Of a stretch of 64,000 nt of DNA, positions 56,088 to 64,000 are shown one piece after another. The position numbers and the translations under genes were made by a program. The notes under the pieces were generated by a model. The model was not told the DNA's origin. It searched no databases and saw nothing but the letters and a program-made list of their open reading frames with translations. The DNA is from Bacillota bacterium (GTDB lineage Bacteria; Bacillota; Bacilli; Paenibacillales; Paenibacillaceae): positions 1 to 64,000 of the forward strand of contig JAEZCJ010000047.1 of NCBI GenBank assembly GCA_023433615.1, written 5' to 3'. Within the stretch, counting starts at the first letter, position 1, and each line of letters opens with the position of its first letter.

Positions 56088-58718
56088 TTATGACTGCAGC
56101 AAGCCCAACTCGCGCGCGCGGGCGACCGCTTCCGTCCGACGCTGGACTTGAAGCTTGCCGAATAGATTCTGGTTGTGACCCTTCACGGTACTGAGCGCTA
56201 AGAATAACCGTTCACTGATCTCTTGATTCGAGAGCCCTTGGGCAATCAACCTTAGAATCTCCGTCTCGCGCTCGCTCAAGGGTTCGATGAGTCGGGCATC
56301 GGAACCGGACTTGCTCACGTCGACGGCGCCCGGCTCGGTACCCCATGCAGCAAGCAGCCTTGCGGCGTAAGCCGGAGACGCGCCCCGCGCGGCGCCTTCC
56401 GACAGCAGCAGACGCATGGGTTCACCTTCGTCCAAGAAGACGCGGATGAGCTGCTCGCGCTCCGCAACGAACATGACTTCCTGTAGCAGCCTAATCGCTT
56501 CATCCAAGCGGCCGAGCGCATGCTGAACAATCGCCAGCAGCTTCTTCGCGCGCAGCTGCTCGTCCTGCCAGACGTTCGGCCCCGATCGTTGCAGCAGATG
56601 ATCCAGCACGATATGAGCTGCGGCAGGTTCCGCTTGCGCAAGCAGCACCCGCGCATGAATGAGCGGATGCGGCTCTGCTTGCGTACAGGCCGCTGCTTCT
56701 GCTAGATGCCCTTGGCCAATCAGCATCATCGCACGAACGGCTGCAACCTCAGGGTTCAGCTGCATGAAGCCGTTGTCCTGCATATAGCGTTCGAGCTGCT
56801 CCAGCATATCCGAGGCTGCAGCGATATCGCCGTTCGCAATCGATAACCGTGCAAGGAAGAGCCGGCAGGCTGCCGAACGATCCGTTAACTCCATGAATCG
56901 CGCGAGGGCAAGCGCCTGCTCGCCGTAATGCTTGGCGGCAGCCAAGTCGTTCCATTCATAATGAATGCGTGCAAGCCCCAAGTAGGCTTCGCTTGCAACC
57001 GGCAGCGGCGGGTCGCCTGCATGCTCCAATGCGCGCCGGTATGTCTCGGCGGCCGCCTTGAGGCGATTGCCGCGCTCATCGACCATGCCAAGGCTCATCG
57101 TCGACATCACCGTGATAATGACATGTCCGATAGCTTGGCTCGATGCCAGCGCTCGGGTAAGCGATTGGCGAGCGGCGGATTGGTCCCCTTGAAGCAGCTG
57201 CGCATACCCAAGCATCCAGCCTGCTGCCGCACGTGCAGGCAGATTATCGGCGTGCAGGAGGTTAAGCGCGCGGCGCGCTTCGGAGATGATCAGATCCACG
57301 CGATGCTGACTGACCGCAATCGTGCCTCGATTCGCGGCAATCAGTCCCATGATGTCGCGGGTCTTGTCATTCAGTTCCAGGCTTAGCAGTGCTGCTTCCG
57401 CAGCCTGCAGCTTCTCTTCAACCGTAGCGATTCGCCCAAGCATGAGCAGCAGAGCGGCGTGCATGATCCAGAGTATCGGCCGCTTATCCATGTCATGCCG
57501 TTCGAGAGATTCGATCCAACTCAGAATCGGCGTGATCGTTCCGCGGTAGTAGAGCGGCATTCCGTTGCCTTCCAATAGGCGCACAGCTCGGTCAATGTCG
57601 CGAGCAGCTGCCGCATGCTGGAACGCTTCGAGCTCCAAGCCATTCACTTCATACCATGCGCTGGCGCGCAGATGCAGATCCGATATCGCTTCTCCACCGC
57701 TGCCGGTCAGACGGTTGCGCAGCACTTCGCCGAATAGATGGTGGTAACGATACCAACGCCGGTCATGATCTAACGGGACGATGAACAGATTCGCTCGTTC
57801 CAGCTGCTCCAGCATATCTTGGCCCGAGGCCGATTCTGATCGAGCTACCGCATCGCATAGCGACCCGCATAGCCGGTCAAGAACCGAGGTTTCCAAGAGG
57901 AAGCGTTGGAGGTGCCCCGGCAACTGCTTGAGCACTTCTTCGACCAGATAATCCAGCACGAACCGATGGCTTCCCGTGAACGATTGGATGAACGCATCGG
58001 CGTCAGGATGCCCTTCCAGGGAGATCGCCGTCAATTGCAGCCCTGCGACCCAGCCCTCCGTTCGGGATTCCAGCAGCTTGACGTTCTGCTCGGACAAGCT
58101 CAATCCCATCGTCTCGTTCAGGAAGGCTGCAGCCTCCGGCGCATTGAAGCGCAGATCGGAAGCGCGCAGATCGACCAGCTGCTGTCTGGCGCGCAGCCGC
58201 GCCGCAGGCAGCAACGGCGGTTCTTGCCGCGTCGTAATGATAAGCTGCATATGAGGCGGCTGGTATTCCGTCAGTTCACGCACGATATCCAAGGTCGGCT
58301 CGTGCGTAATCACGTGGTAATCATCGAGAACAAGCGCGAACGAATCCGTAATGGACGCCATATCGTTCATGACTTCGGATAGCACGGCTTGCGCGGAAGG
58401 GGGCTGCGGAGCGTGGAGCGCGCCGAAGACGCTTCGTCCGACTGTACGCTCGATCGTCTGCAGGGCAGCGATGAGGTAAGCGAGGAAGCGTATCGGGTCA
58501 TTATCGGCATCGTCGAGCGATATCCAAGCTGCAGGGCAGCCCGTATGGGCAAGCCATTCGCTGACGAGCGTTGTTTTGCCATAGCCTGCCGGAGCAGAGA
58601 TCAACGTAAGCTTCCCATGCCGGCCCTCGTTCATGCGGTCGAACAAGCGCGTGCGCGTCACGGCGAGCTGTCGCTGCCGAGGCCTATACAATTTGGTCGT
58701 TCGGATCTGTGGAATCAT
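56088..58718 (-). CDS. MalT-type LuxR-family transcriptional activator
   Basis: An 876-residue ATP-dependent regulator. It begins 'TKLYRPRQRQLAVTRTRLFDRM', then the Walker A 'LISAPAGYGKTTLVSEWLA' (about residue 38-56) and 'AWISLDDADNDPIRFLAYLIAAL'. A long TPR-like helical middle (residues 300-780) is followed by a LuxR helix-turn-helix ('LSERETEILRLIAQGLSNQEISERLFLALSTVKGHNQNLFGKL'). Such proteins bind ATP and an inducer before activating promoters. No Shine-Dalgarno sequence is seen; TATAAT ends six bases before the ATG, suggesting a leaderless mRNA. Its targets may be the adjacent dehydrogenase gene. Confidence 0.9.
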   Translation of the reverse strand: MIPQIRTTKLYRPRQRQLAVTRTRLFDRMNEGRHGKLTLISAPAGYGKTTLVSEWLAHTGCPAAWISLDDADNDPIRFLAYLIAALQTIERTVGRSVFGALHAPQPPSAQAVLSEVMNDMASITDSFALVLDDYHVITHEPTLDIVRELTEYQPPHMQLIITTRQEPPLLPAARLRARQQLVDLRASDLRFNAPEAAAFLNETMGLSLSEQNVKLLESRTEGWVAGLQLTAISLEGHPDADAFIQSFTGSHRFVLDYLVEEVLKQLPGHLQRFLLETSVLDRLCGSLCDAVARSESASGQDMLEQLERANLFIVPLDHDRRWYRYHHLFGEVLRNRLTGSGGEAISDLHLRASAWYEVNGLELEAFQHAAAARDIDRAVRLLEGNGMPLYYRGTITPILSWIESLERHDMDKRPILWIMHAALLLMLGRIATVEEKLQAAEAALLSLELNDKTRDIMGLIAANRGTIAVSQHRVDLIISEARRALNLLHADNLPARAAAGWMLGYAQLLQGDQSAARQSLTRALASSQAIGHVIITVMSTMSLGMVDERGNRLKAAAETYRRALEHAGDPPLPVASEAYLGLARIHYEWNDLAAAKHYGEQALALARFMELTDRSAACRLFLARLSIANGDIAAASDMLEQLERYMQDNGFMQLNPEVAAVRAMMLIGQGHLAEAAACTQAEPHPLIHARVLLAQAEPAAAHIVLDHLLQRSGPNVWQDEQLRAKKLLAIVQHALGRLDEAIRLLQEVMFVAEREQLIRVFLDEGEPMRLLLSEGAARGASPAYAARLLAAWGTEPGAVDVSKSGSDARLIEPLSERETEILRLIAQGLSNQEISERLFLALSTVKGHNQNLFGKLQVQRRTEAVARARELGLLQS

Positions 58719-58724
58719 ACAATG

Positions 58725-58754
58725 ATTATAGTATCGGCCGGCCTATGCTATCAA
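58725..58754 (-). promoter_or_regulatory. Consensus promoter placing the MalT-like gene on a leaderless mRNA
   Basis: TTGATA (58754-58749), 18 bases, TATAAT (58730-58725); the ATG at 58718 begins seven bases after the -10, the usual start site of transcription. Confidence 0.7.
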
Positions 58755-58765
58755 TAACAATATGT

Positions 58766-59527
58766 CTACTTCGTATCCAAGACGGAACCGCCGAAGACGA
58801 AGCGATATTGCAGATGGTTGCCGATGACAGGATCGATCCGCACGCCGCCGGTTGCGGCGGACGCCGTGTGGATCATCCTCCCGTCCCCCAATGCAATGCC
58901 GACATGACTGATACCGGGTATCGATTTGGCAGCTCCCGCGTAATTTTCCGGCTGGCCGCCCCGGTAACGAATAAAGAATAGGAGGTCGCCCCGCTTAGCC
59001 TCTGTCGTGCTGTAATAGATCCGATTGGAGTATGTTTGGATATAGCGCGCCTGGCTCCTTGAATCGAGCGGAAGATCCATGCCGAGCCCGGATAGATAGG
59101 ACCATCTCGTAAAGTCCGAGCAATCGAAGGTTGACGGGTCAGAACGGTCCGATCCGTATTCATAGGGCTGTCCCATGAACATCGATGCCATGACAATCGC
59201 ATTCTCGGCATAGCCGCCCGATAGCGGCGCGATCGCTGGATTCGGGAATACTTGCGTCAGCTGCTGCGCATTCATCGTGCGCATCCTGCCCTTGCCGGCG
59301 TGCCGCGCATCCCCGCCTTGCAGGACCGCTTCCACGTTCGCATCACCCGTCATGAGCAGCTCGTCGCCTTCCGTAACGGCCGGATCGATCAATCTTGCGT
59401 CAGAGGCTCCCCGCGCAATGTAATCCTTCTCCTCTGGCGATGGCAGGTCTGCGCCGCAGCCTGCAGTCAGCCCGACTATAACGCCGCAGCTAACCGCCAA
59501 TGCGATTATCGTTCTGTTTCCATGCAT
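58766..59527 (-). CDS. NlpC/P60-family lipoprotein (peptidoglycan hydrolase)
   Basis: A 253-residue protein: signal peptide with lipobox 'GLTAGC' (Cys24), a spacer, and a C-terminal NlpC/P60 domain with catalytic Cys136 ('STFDCSDFTRWSY') and His208 ('ISHVGIALGDGRMIH'), the latter followed by His220. The domain is likely a gamma-D-glutamyl-meso-diaminopimelate endopeptidase, acting on the cell wall from the outer face of the membrane. It has no extra LysM or SH3 domains. It stands alone. Confidence 0.92.
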   Translation of the reverse strand: MHGNRTIIALAVSCGVIVGLTAGCGADLPSPEEKDYIARGASDARLIDPAVTEGDELLMTGDANVEAVLQGGDARHAGKGRMRTMNAQQLTQVFPNPAIAPLSGGYAENAIVMASMFMGQPYEYGSDRSDPSTFDCSDFTRWSYLSGLGMDLPLDSRSQARYIQTYSNRIYYSTTEAKRGDLLFFIRYRGGQPENYAGAAKSIPGISHVGIALGDGRMIHTASAATGGVRIDPVIGNHLQYRFVFGGSVLDTK

Positions 59528-59599
59528 GTCATCGAGTCTCCTCCAACCATTGGTGTACCTGTATTATGGCTTCCGTCATCCGTTTTTCATACGCCAAGA

Positions 59600-59631
59600 A
59601 GCCGAGCTTCCTCATCGAGGACAGCTCGGCT
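59600..59631 (-). terminator. Terminator of the second dehydrogenase gene
   Basis: AGCCGAGCT and AGCTCGGCT form a nine-base stem just downstream of the stop at 59644, followed by TTCTTGG on the minus strand. Confidence 0.75.
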
Positions 59632-59643
59632 CCTGTACGCTTC

Positions 59644-60618
59644 CTATAAGTCCATGGCGATCATTACTTTACCGACTGCGCGGCCGTCGCTATAGTAACG
59701 CATGGCTTCACGCGTCTCCCCTAACGGGAAAATCCGATCGATAACCGGCACGATCTTGCGTGTCTGCCACATCTCGGCCAGCGCATCTTGATCCGCACGA
59801 CTCGGCCTATGATACAAGACATTGATCTTCTTGCTGCTGGATTTGTTCGTAAGGCCGCCTAGGATCATGGCTTGGAAGATCCGGCTCAATGCGCCGCCGA
59901 CGATGACGTACATCCCCCTAGGCCGAAGAGCGCGCTTGACCGCGGCAATGGAACGCGTGCCCATGACATCCAAGATGAGTTCATAGCGGTGCCCGTTGCG
60001 CGTGTAATCCTCTCGCTCATAATCGATGACATGGTCGGCGCCCATTGACCGCAGCAGCTCCAGCTTCTCCCTGCGATCGACAACCGCGACGATGGCGCCG
60101 GCATTTTTGGCGATCTGAAGCGCTAACGTCCCCACGCCGCCCCCCGCTCCGTTCAGCAGAATGGTTTGTCCCTCCCGGAGGGCGCCAGCCTGGCGAAGGC
60201 CCTGCAAGGCGAGCACGCCTGCTTGGGGCAATGCCGCGGCATCCGCAAAGGACATCGTCGCAGGCTTCAACGATAACGCGTCTTCCCGGGCACAGGCATA
60301 TTCGGCGAAACCGCCCCATCCGCAGCCTGAGAGATCCCCGAATACCTCGTCGCCTGGTCGATAATGCTTCACCTCCGAGCCCACTTCATCGATTACCCCA
60401 GCGACATCCGCGCCGAGAATGCTGTACTTCGGCCGGCGCATGCCGCCGTCCAGACGCACGACGAACGGCTGCCCCTTGAGCAGATCCCAGTCCCAGGAAT
60501 TGATGGACGCGGCCCGAACTTTGATCCGTACCTCGTTCGGTTTCGGAGAAGGCATGCTCACCTCTTGTACATCGAGGACATCCGCATTGCCGTACTTGGA
60601 ATAGACGATTGCTTTCAT
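59644..60618 (-). CDS. NAD(P)-dependent zinc-free alcohol dehydrogenase/quinone oxidoreductase homologue (2)
   Basis: A 324-residue MDR enzyme: 'KAIVYSKYGNADVLDVQEVSMPSP', 'GADVAGVIDEVGSEVKHYRPGDEVFGDLSGCGWGGFAEYACARE', and the Rossmann 'ILLNGAGGGVGTLALQIAKNAGAIVAVVDRREK'. The zinc-binding cysteines of ADHs are missing. It resembles the 55033 homologue over the whole length. The start at 60618 (second of two adjacent ATGs) fits the GGGGG site. It lies downstream of the anti-sigma gene but has a terminator between, so it is probably monocistronic. Confidence 0.9.
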   Translation of the reverse strand: MKAIVYSKYGNADVLDVQEVSMPSPKPNEVRIKVRAASINSWDWDLLKGQPFVVRLDGGMRRPKYSILGADVAGVIDEVGSEVKHYRPGDEVFGDLSGCGWGGFAEYACAREDALSLKPATMSFADAAALPQAGVLALQGLRQAGALREGQTILLNGAGGGVGTLALQIAKNAGAIVAVVDRREKLELLRSMGADHVIDYEREDYTRNGHRYELILDVMGTRSIAAVKRALRPRGMYVIVGGALSRIFQAMILGGLTNKSSSKKINVLYHRPSRADQDALAEMWQTRKIVPVIDRIFPLGETREAMRYYSDGRAVGKVMIAMDL

Positions 60619-60697
60619 CATGCTCCCCCTTGGAATATTCACTGCGTCGCTACGTCCAGTAATTCTACGCCTGCCGGCATTTACCTTGTTCCGCCAA

Positions 60698-60723
60698 ATA
60701 AAAAAGCCGCTGGTTTAGCGGCT
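60698..60723 (-). terminator. Terminator downstream of the anti-sigma gene
   Basis: On the minus strand AGCCGC-TAAACCA-GCGGCT is followed by TTTTTTATTTG, about 140 bases after the anti-sigma stop at 60863. Confidence 0.85.
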
Positions 60724-60862
60724 CTGATTATTCCGGGCTTAACGAGCTCGGCATTCTCGATCGGCTGACGTAACGCTTGAATAGAGACGCACGTGCGGCC
60801 CAACAATCAAGAGTTGTCATTACAGAGAGGAGGGGGCTCGCAATAGCGCGATTCCGTGAAGG

Positions 60863-61558
60863 TTACGACAACGATTCTGCCAGCTTCATCGCTTCTTCAG
60901 CTGTCAGCGGACCTGTAATGGCATACTGCACGCCGTCCACGATCCAGAATAATTCGACGAGCTCCGTCTGTTCGAATACGAATCCGTCCACATCGCCGAC
61001 TCGAATCGGCGTGAACAGCTCCGTAGGGAATGCAGCCTCATTGCGGCTAGCGACGAACGTAACGGCGTCATCCCCGGATGCATAAGTGACGATGACGTCT
61101 CTCGCCGGCTCGCCTGCCATCCCTACCGCGACAATATCGGTTATCGCGTAGCCCTCCGGCGCGGATTCCGGAAGCAGCAGGCCTTCTCCGAAGGCAGCTT
61201 GCGCTTCCTCGATGGAGCCCATCGTTGTCGTCACCAATTCGGACAACTCTGACCCAACGGCGCCTTCATTGGCAGGCGGCGGCACGTCTCCGATCTGATT
61301 CTCGATGGGGGCAGGAACATCCCCCTGCTGCTGCAGCATGGGATATACCGCGACGATCATGACCGCCGCGATCATGGCTGCCGCTCCGATGAGCCAAGAC
61401 CTTCTCATTCCGCTCACCGGACGTCGTACCGTCCGATCCGCTTCCGCTTGCACCCGAATGGCCTGTTTCATCTGCTCGCTCAACTCCATTCCCTGAAATA
61501 ATAGTTCATCCGACTCCTTGCGCAGAAATTCCCGCAAGTTACGATCCGTGTCGATCAT
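60863..61558 (-). CDS. Anti-sigma-type membrane protein with DUF4367-like domain
   Basis: A 231-residue protein: cytosolic helical N-terminus ('NLREFLRKESDELLFQGMELSEQMKQAIRVQAEAD', residues 7-41), one membrane helix (54-72, 'SWLIGAAAMIAAVMIVAVYP') and an outer domain ('LLLPESAPEGYAITDIVAVG ... FVFEQTELVELFWIVDGVQYAITGPL') of the DUF4367 type. It overlaps the ECF sigma gene at its start by 20 bases, so it is the likely anti-sigma factor of that protein. Confidence 0.88.
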   Translation of the reverse strand: MIDTDRNLREFLRKESDELLFQGMELSEQMKQAIRVQAEADRTVRRPVSGMRRSWLIGAAAMIAAVMIVAVYPMLQQQGDVPAPIENQIGDVPPPANEGAVGSELSELVTTTMGSIEEAQAAFGEGLLLPESAPEGYAITDIVAVGMAGEPARDVIVTYASGDDAVTFVASRNEAAFPTELFTPIRVGDVDGFVFEQTELVELFWIVDGVQYAITGPLTAEEAMKLAESLS

Positions 61559-62102
61559 CGGCTCTCTCCTCCTTATACATCTCCCGCGCCATGGCTTCGC
61601 GCGCCCGGTGGAGTCTCGTGCGTACGGTTCCTTCGGGGGAAGACGTCGCCTGTGCGATTTCCGTCGTGCTTAGGTCCAGATAATAGTACAAATACAATGC
61701 TTCTTGATACGGAACGGGCAGCCGCAGCAAGTGCTGCAGCACCTCGCTCTTCTCCATTCGCTCGATCGCCTCGTCCTCGACGCTGATCGATCTTCCGCGA
61801 TCCATTCGGCTCGGATCGGTAGGCTGCTCCGTGAACATGCGTACGCCCATCTTGTCGCGGCATATGTTGACGGTTATCGCGGTCAGCCATGTCTTAACCG
61901 AGCTGTCCCCGCGGAACGCAGCCCAGTTGCGATAGGCGCGCAGGAATACCTCCTGGCTGATGTCCTCGGCAAGATGCCGATCTCCTGTATAGAAATAAGC
62001 GGTGCGCAACACGATCGCGCCGAAGCTTGACATGAGCTGCTCTAGCGCTTCCCTCGGGTCTTTCGTAACGATATCGCGGATTGAATTGCCGGCCGGCTTC
62101 AC
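61539..62102 (-). CDS. ECF RNA polymerase sigma factor (SigW/SigM-like)
   Basis: A 187-residue ECF sigma: region 2 'LEQLMSSFGAIVLRTAYFYTGDRHLAEDISQEVFLRAYRNWAAFRGDSSVKTWLTAITVNICRDKM' and region 4 'LLRLPVPYQEALYLYYYLDLSTTEIAQATSSPEGTVRTRLHRAREAMAREM'. GTG start with GGAGG ten bases before. Partner anti-sigma gene follows with a 20-base overlap. This group responds to envelope stress in Bacillales, but the signal is not deducible here. Confidence 0.93.
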   Translation of the reverse strand: MKPAGNSIRDIVTKDPREALEQLMSSFGAIVLRTAYFYTGDRHLAEDISQEVFLRAYRNWAAFRGDSSVKTWLTAITVNICRDKMGVRMFTEQPTDPSRMDRGRSISVEDEAIERMEKSEVLQHLLRLPVPYQEALYLYYYLDLSTTEIAQATSSPEGTVRTRLHRAREAMAREMYKEERADDRHGS

Positions 62103-62159
62103 TGCATCATCACCTCCACCCTTATAGACGGTCTATCTCTATAATCCGCTACATTGCCA

Positions 62160-62203
62160 TAAAAATAAAACAAGCCCCCAATGTAACTTGAATGGGGAGC
62201 TTG
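62160..62203 (-). terminator. Terminator after the small gene at 62229
   Basis: On the minus strand CAAGCTCCCCA and TGGGGGCTTG form a stem followed by TTTTATTTTTA, 25 bases downstream of the stop. Confidence 0.8.
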
Positions 62204-62228
62204 CTGCGGTGAGGGCTGTGATCGGCCG

Positions 62229-62477
62229 CTATCCGACCGTACCGATTCGATGAGTTAACAAACGGTCCAATCGGCGCTGCGAGAGCGCAACCGTTCGATC
62301 GATGCGCGCAGTCATGCGATCCAGCCAGCCGTCGTCTTGCTTATCGCCGTTCAACACGTTCGCGATGATCATTGCGGAATCCTGCATAGTAAGTTGGACG
62401 ATCGACGCCCACTCCTCTAGCTCCGGCAGCCGCTCTCCGACTCGTTCTTCATTTCTATCGAATTCGTCCTTACTCAT
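62229..62477 (-). CDS. Small acidic protein overlapping an ECF sigma gene
   Basis: An 82-residue soluble protein, mostly helical ('RNEERVGERLPELEEWASIVQLTMQDSAMIIANVLNG ... RRLDRLLTHRIGTVG'), without membrane segment or cysteine. Its ATG overlaps the end of the upstream sigma gene by eight bases, so it is translated with it. It could be a soluble anti-sigma factor or simply a partner; no family is recognised. Confidence 0.7.
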   Translation of the reverse strand: MSKDEFDRNEERVGERLPELEEWASIVQLTMQDSAMIIANVLNGDKQDDGWLDRMTARIDRTVALSQRRLDRLLTHRIGTVG

Positions 62478-63018
62478 GAAGAATCCCTTCTTCCTGCTGT
62501 TGTGCCAGCTCGAATCGCAATCGCCGACGTGCCATGCTGAGCCGATAACGCACCGTTCCGGACGGTATTTCCAGCAGACCGCCGATCTCCGTGCTGTTCA
62601 TGCGGCCTATGACCTGCAGGATGATCACGCGGCGCAATTCAACCGGCAGGCGAAGAATCGCCGATTCGATATCGCGCATGCGATCCTGCGACGCATACGC
62701 TTCCTCGGCGGAACGTGCAGCTCCGTTCGTGAGGGCTTGCTCCGCCATCAGCCGTTCATGCGTTTGGTTCGTCGTCGAACGCCTGCGATAAAAGTCGGTC
62801 ACGATATTTTTCGCAATGCGGTAGATCCAATAACGGGATTCATCGATCCCAAGCGCCGCGCCTACATGCATGTGATTCCACGCGCGCAGGAACACCTCTT
62901 GCAGTAAATCCTTGGCAGCCTCGCGATGATTGACATGTGCCAATACATAGGCGTAGATCACGGAATGATACCGGTCATACAGCTGCCGGAAATAATCCTC
63001 AGACTGGAGCTCCGTCAT
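62470..63018 (-). CDS. ECF RNA polymerase sigma factor
   Basis: A 182-residue ECF sigma: region 2 'YFRQLYDRYHSVIYAYVLAHVNHREAAKDLLQEVFLRAWNHM' with 'SRYWIYRIAKNIVTDFYRRR', region 4 'LRLPVELRRVIILQVIGRMNSTEIGGLLEIPSGTVRYRLSMARRRLRFEL'. It is encoded between an unknown protein (63034) and a small acidic protein (62229), all tightly packed on the minus strand, so the three probably form one operon. Confidence 0.93.
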   Translation of the reverse strand: MTELQSEDYFRQLYDRYHSVIYAYVLAHVNHREAAKDLLQEVFLRAWNHMHVGAALGIDESRYWIYRIAKNIVTDFYRRRSTTNQTHERLMAEQALTNGAARSAEEAYASQDRMRDIESAILRLPVELRRVIILQVIGRMNSTEIGGLLEIPSGTVRYRLSMARRRLRFELAQQQEEGILHE

Positions 63019-63033
63019 GACTGTGGCAGCCTC

Positions 63034-63741
63034 CTAAAGCTGCTCGACAATGATGTCACCGTACTTCACGGCCGCTAAGGCAAGCAAGAGTGACGCCTGC
63101 TTCCGATTAGCTGTACGGATATTGCCCCAGAGGAGCACCTCCGAAACTTTAGCCTGCAGCAGCTCGATGGACACGTCGGAATCGATGCTGAATTCGCCGC
63201 GAAGAATCAGGCTCACCGGCTGCTTCAAGTACTGGAAGAAATCGCTGGTGAAGTGATCTTGCCCGGTGAATACGCGCGGCTCGTCGGCATAGAAGTGCAG
63301 TTCTCCGATCAGCTTCGATATGGCGGAGGTCACGATGGACTCGCAGCCCTTCGGGGCGAACAGCTCTCCGGTCAGCATCAACGACTTGAATCCGATCGCT
63401 TGCACCTGCGAGGTAATCATTAGCGTACCTACGACAAGCAGCGTCTCATCCGGATCCCCGTTCGCATTGGCCAGAAATTCGCCGCCTAGCTTCAGATCGC
63501 CGGTCAACAGCTTCACCTGCATGTCAGCCGGGACGGTCAAGATGCTTCCGACATGGTTCATCGGAATCCGGTTGATGCTGCCTTCCAACTGGTCCGAGAC
63601 CAGAATCGTACCCACGTGCGAAATCCGAGTTACGTTAGCCATTTCTTCGATGGATCGCAGGTGACGCAGGTCCAGCAGCCCTAAGTGCGTAATGGCCCCC
63701 TTCGGTTCCGATTCGATCACTTGATTGGCATTGCCATTCAT
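63034..63741 (-). CDS. Protein of unknown function with repeat-like beta segments
   Basis: A 235-residue protein. A repeating pattern is seen in 'RISHVGTILVSDQLEGSI' and 'PMNHVGSILTVPADMQVKL' with further 'LTGDLKLGGEF' and 'LMLTGELFAPKG' strands, which suggests a right-handed beta-helix like bactofilins, but homology is not certain. ATG at 63741 has GGAGG nine bases before; a GTG three codons earlier is less likely. It precedes the ECF sigma gene by 15 bases, so it may be part of a sigma-controlled surface system. Confidence 0.65.
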   Translation of the reverse strand: MNGNANQVIESEPKGAITHLGLLDLRHLRSIEEMANVTRISHVGTILVSDQLEGSINRIPMNHVGSILTVPADMQVKLLTGDLKLGGEFLANANGDPDETLLVVGTLMITSQVQAIGFKSLMLTGELFAPKGCESIVTSAISKLIGELHFYADEPRVFTGQDHFTSDFFQYLKQPVSLILRGEFSIDSDVSIELLQAKVSEVLLWGNIRTANRKQASLLLALAAVKYGDIIVEQL

Positions 63742-63810
63742 CGTCTTCACCCTCCTTGAGTGGTATCACCTCTTAAGACGCGGCTAGACGCGAAGTGTTG
63801 GATAGAATGT

Positions 63811-64000
63811 CTATCTCTCTTGCATGAGAGAATCCGCGAAGGCGATATTGTCATGAAGCTGCCTGTACGCTTCCGGCGTTGCTCCGTCTTCGACCTGCCA
63901 GCAGTTCCCCATCGCCGTCTCGATGAACAGGCATTGCCTGATGACCGTGTGCGGAATAGCGAGCAATTGTTCGAACGAATGGATCACGCGGTTGATTTTG
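63811..64000 (-). CDS. C-terminal end of an unidentified gene (5' end outside window)
   Basis: The minus-strand frame is open from the window edge to TAG at 63811, giving 62 codons: 'NRVIHSFEQLLAIPHTVIRQ', 'CLFIETAMGNCWQVEDGATP' and 'RQLHDNIAFADSLMQER'. It looks like a normal helical protein end with two cysteines; no family is recognised. It would be upstream of the beta-repeat gene on the same strand with a 70-base gap. Confidence 0.55.
   Translation of the reverse strand, partial: KINRVIHSFEQLLAIPHTVIRQCLFIETAMGNCWQVEDGATPEAYRQLHDNIAFADSLMQER

Noticed and set aside
1..64000. tRNA, rRNA, prophage, transposase or integrase genes
   Set aside because: I looked for them on both strands and saw none; all large open regions are explained by the genes listed.

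Overview
The window looks like chromosomal DNA of an endospore-forming member of the Bacillales, most likely Paenibacillaceae (Paenibacillus or Cohnella type). The grounds are several gerP-type spore germination genes, three 32-residue YjcZ-type sporulation peptides, a YheC/YheD ATP-grasp protein, a GerT-like small heat-shock protein, strong AGGAGG ribosome sites, a GC content judged by eye to be a little above 50 percent, and gene families typical of that group (YetF, CBO0543, ECF sigma/anti-sigma pairs, MalT-like LuxR). I found no rRNA, tRNA, CRISPR array, phage or insertion sequence.

Layout. 1-300: tail of an AraC-type regulator. 0.3-8.6 kb: a reactive-sulfur (persulfide) island with CstR, rhodaneses, two DsrE proteins, TusA, a TusA-rhodanese fusion, a rhodanese/metallo-beta-lactamase persulfide dioxygenase, a TauE exporter, an ArsR regulator and a CoA-disulfide-reductase/rhodanese fusion. 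Four near-identical palindromes (ATACCC-N4-GGGTAT type) lie at its promoters. 8.7-12.7 kb: a lipoprotein, a DUF1232 protein and a three-gene GMC/gluconate-2-dehydrogenase-like operon. 12.8-18.1 kb: a complete molybdenum hydroxylase operon (2Fe-2S, FAD and Mo subunits, MocA-like, XdhC-like). 18.1-24.1 kb: a linear azol(in)e peptide (LAP/TOMM) cluster with a 13-cysteine precursor of the heterocycloanthracin/sonorensin type, a ThiF-like maturation protein, a YcaO cyclodehydratase with a fused leader-binding region, and a SagB dehydrogenase. The molybdenum genes follow SagB on the same strand with no visible terminator, so they may share its transcript.

24-35 kb: a sporulation-flavoured island. 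It holds three YjcZ peptides, two small proteins with glycine-rich tails, a GerT-like protein, YmaF, a pyruvate-kinase-like protein without the C domain, a rearranged and partly duplicated gerP set, and a stand-alone gerPC with a nucleotidyltransferase. Sigma-K-like promoter elements stand before the gerP block and two yjcZ genes, and a weaker one stands before the LAP precursor. This suggests mother-cell expression.

35-64 kb: a second PRPP synthetase, an ECF sigma/anti-sigma operon headed by a frameshifted lipoprotein, a cytoplasmic GH9 enzyme, an ArsR-VOC operon, a LacI-type-sensor/histidine-kinase fusion, three CBO0543 membrane proteins, an ArsR-controlled short UvrA-like ATPase with a nearby reductase sharing the same operator, YheC/D, a UbiD decarboxylase, two zinc-free alcohol dehydrogenase homologues, a MalT-like activator, an NlpC/P60 lipoprotein and two further ECF sigma genes. 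Two regulators (41.8 and 58.7 kb) appear to be expressed from leaderless mRNAs.
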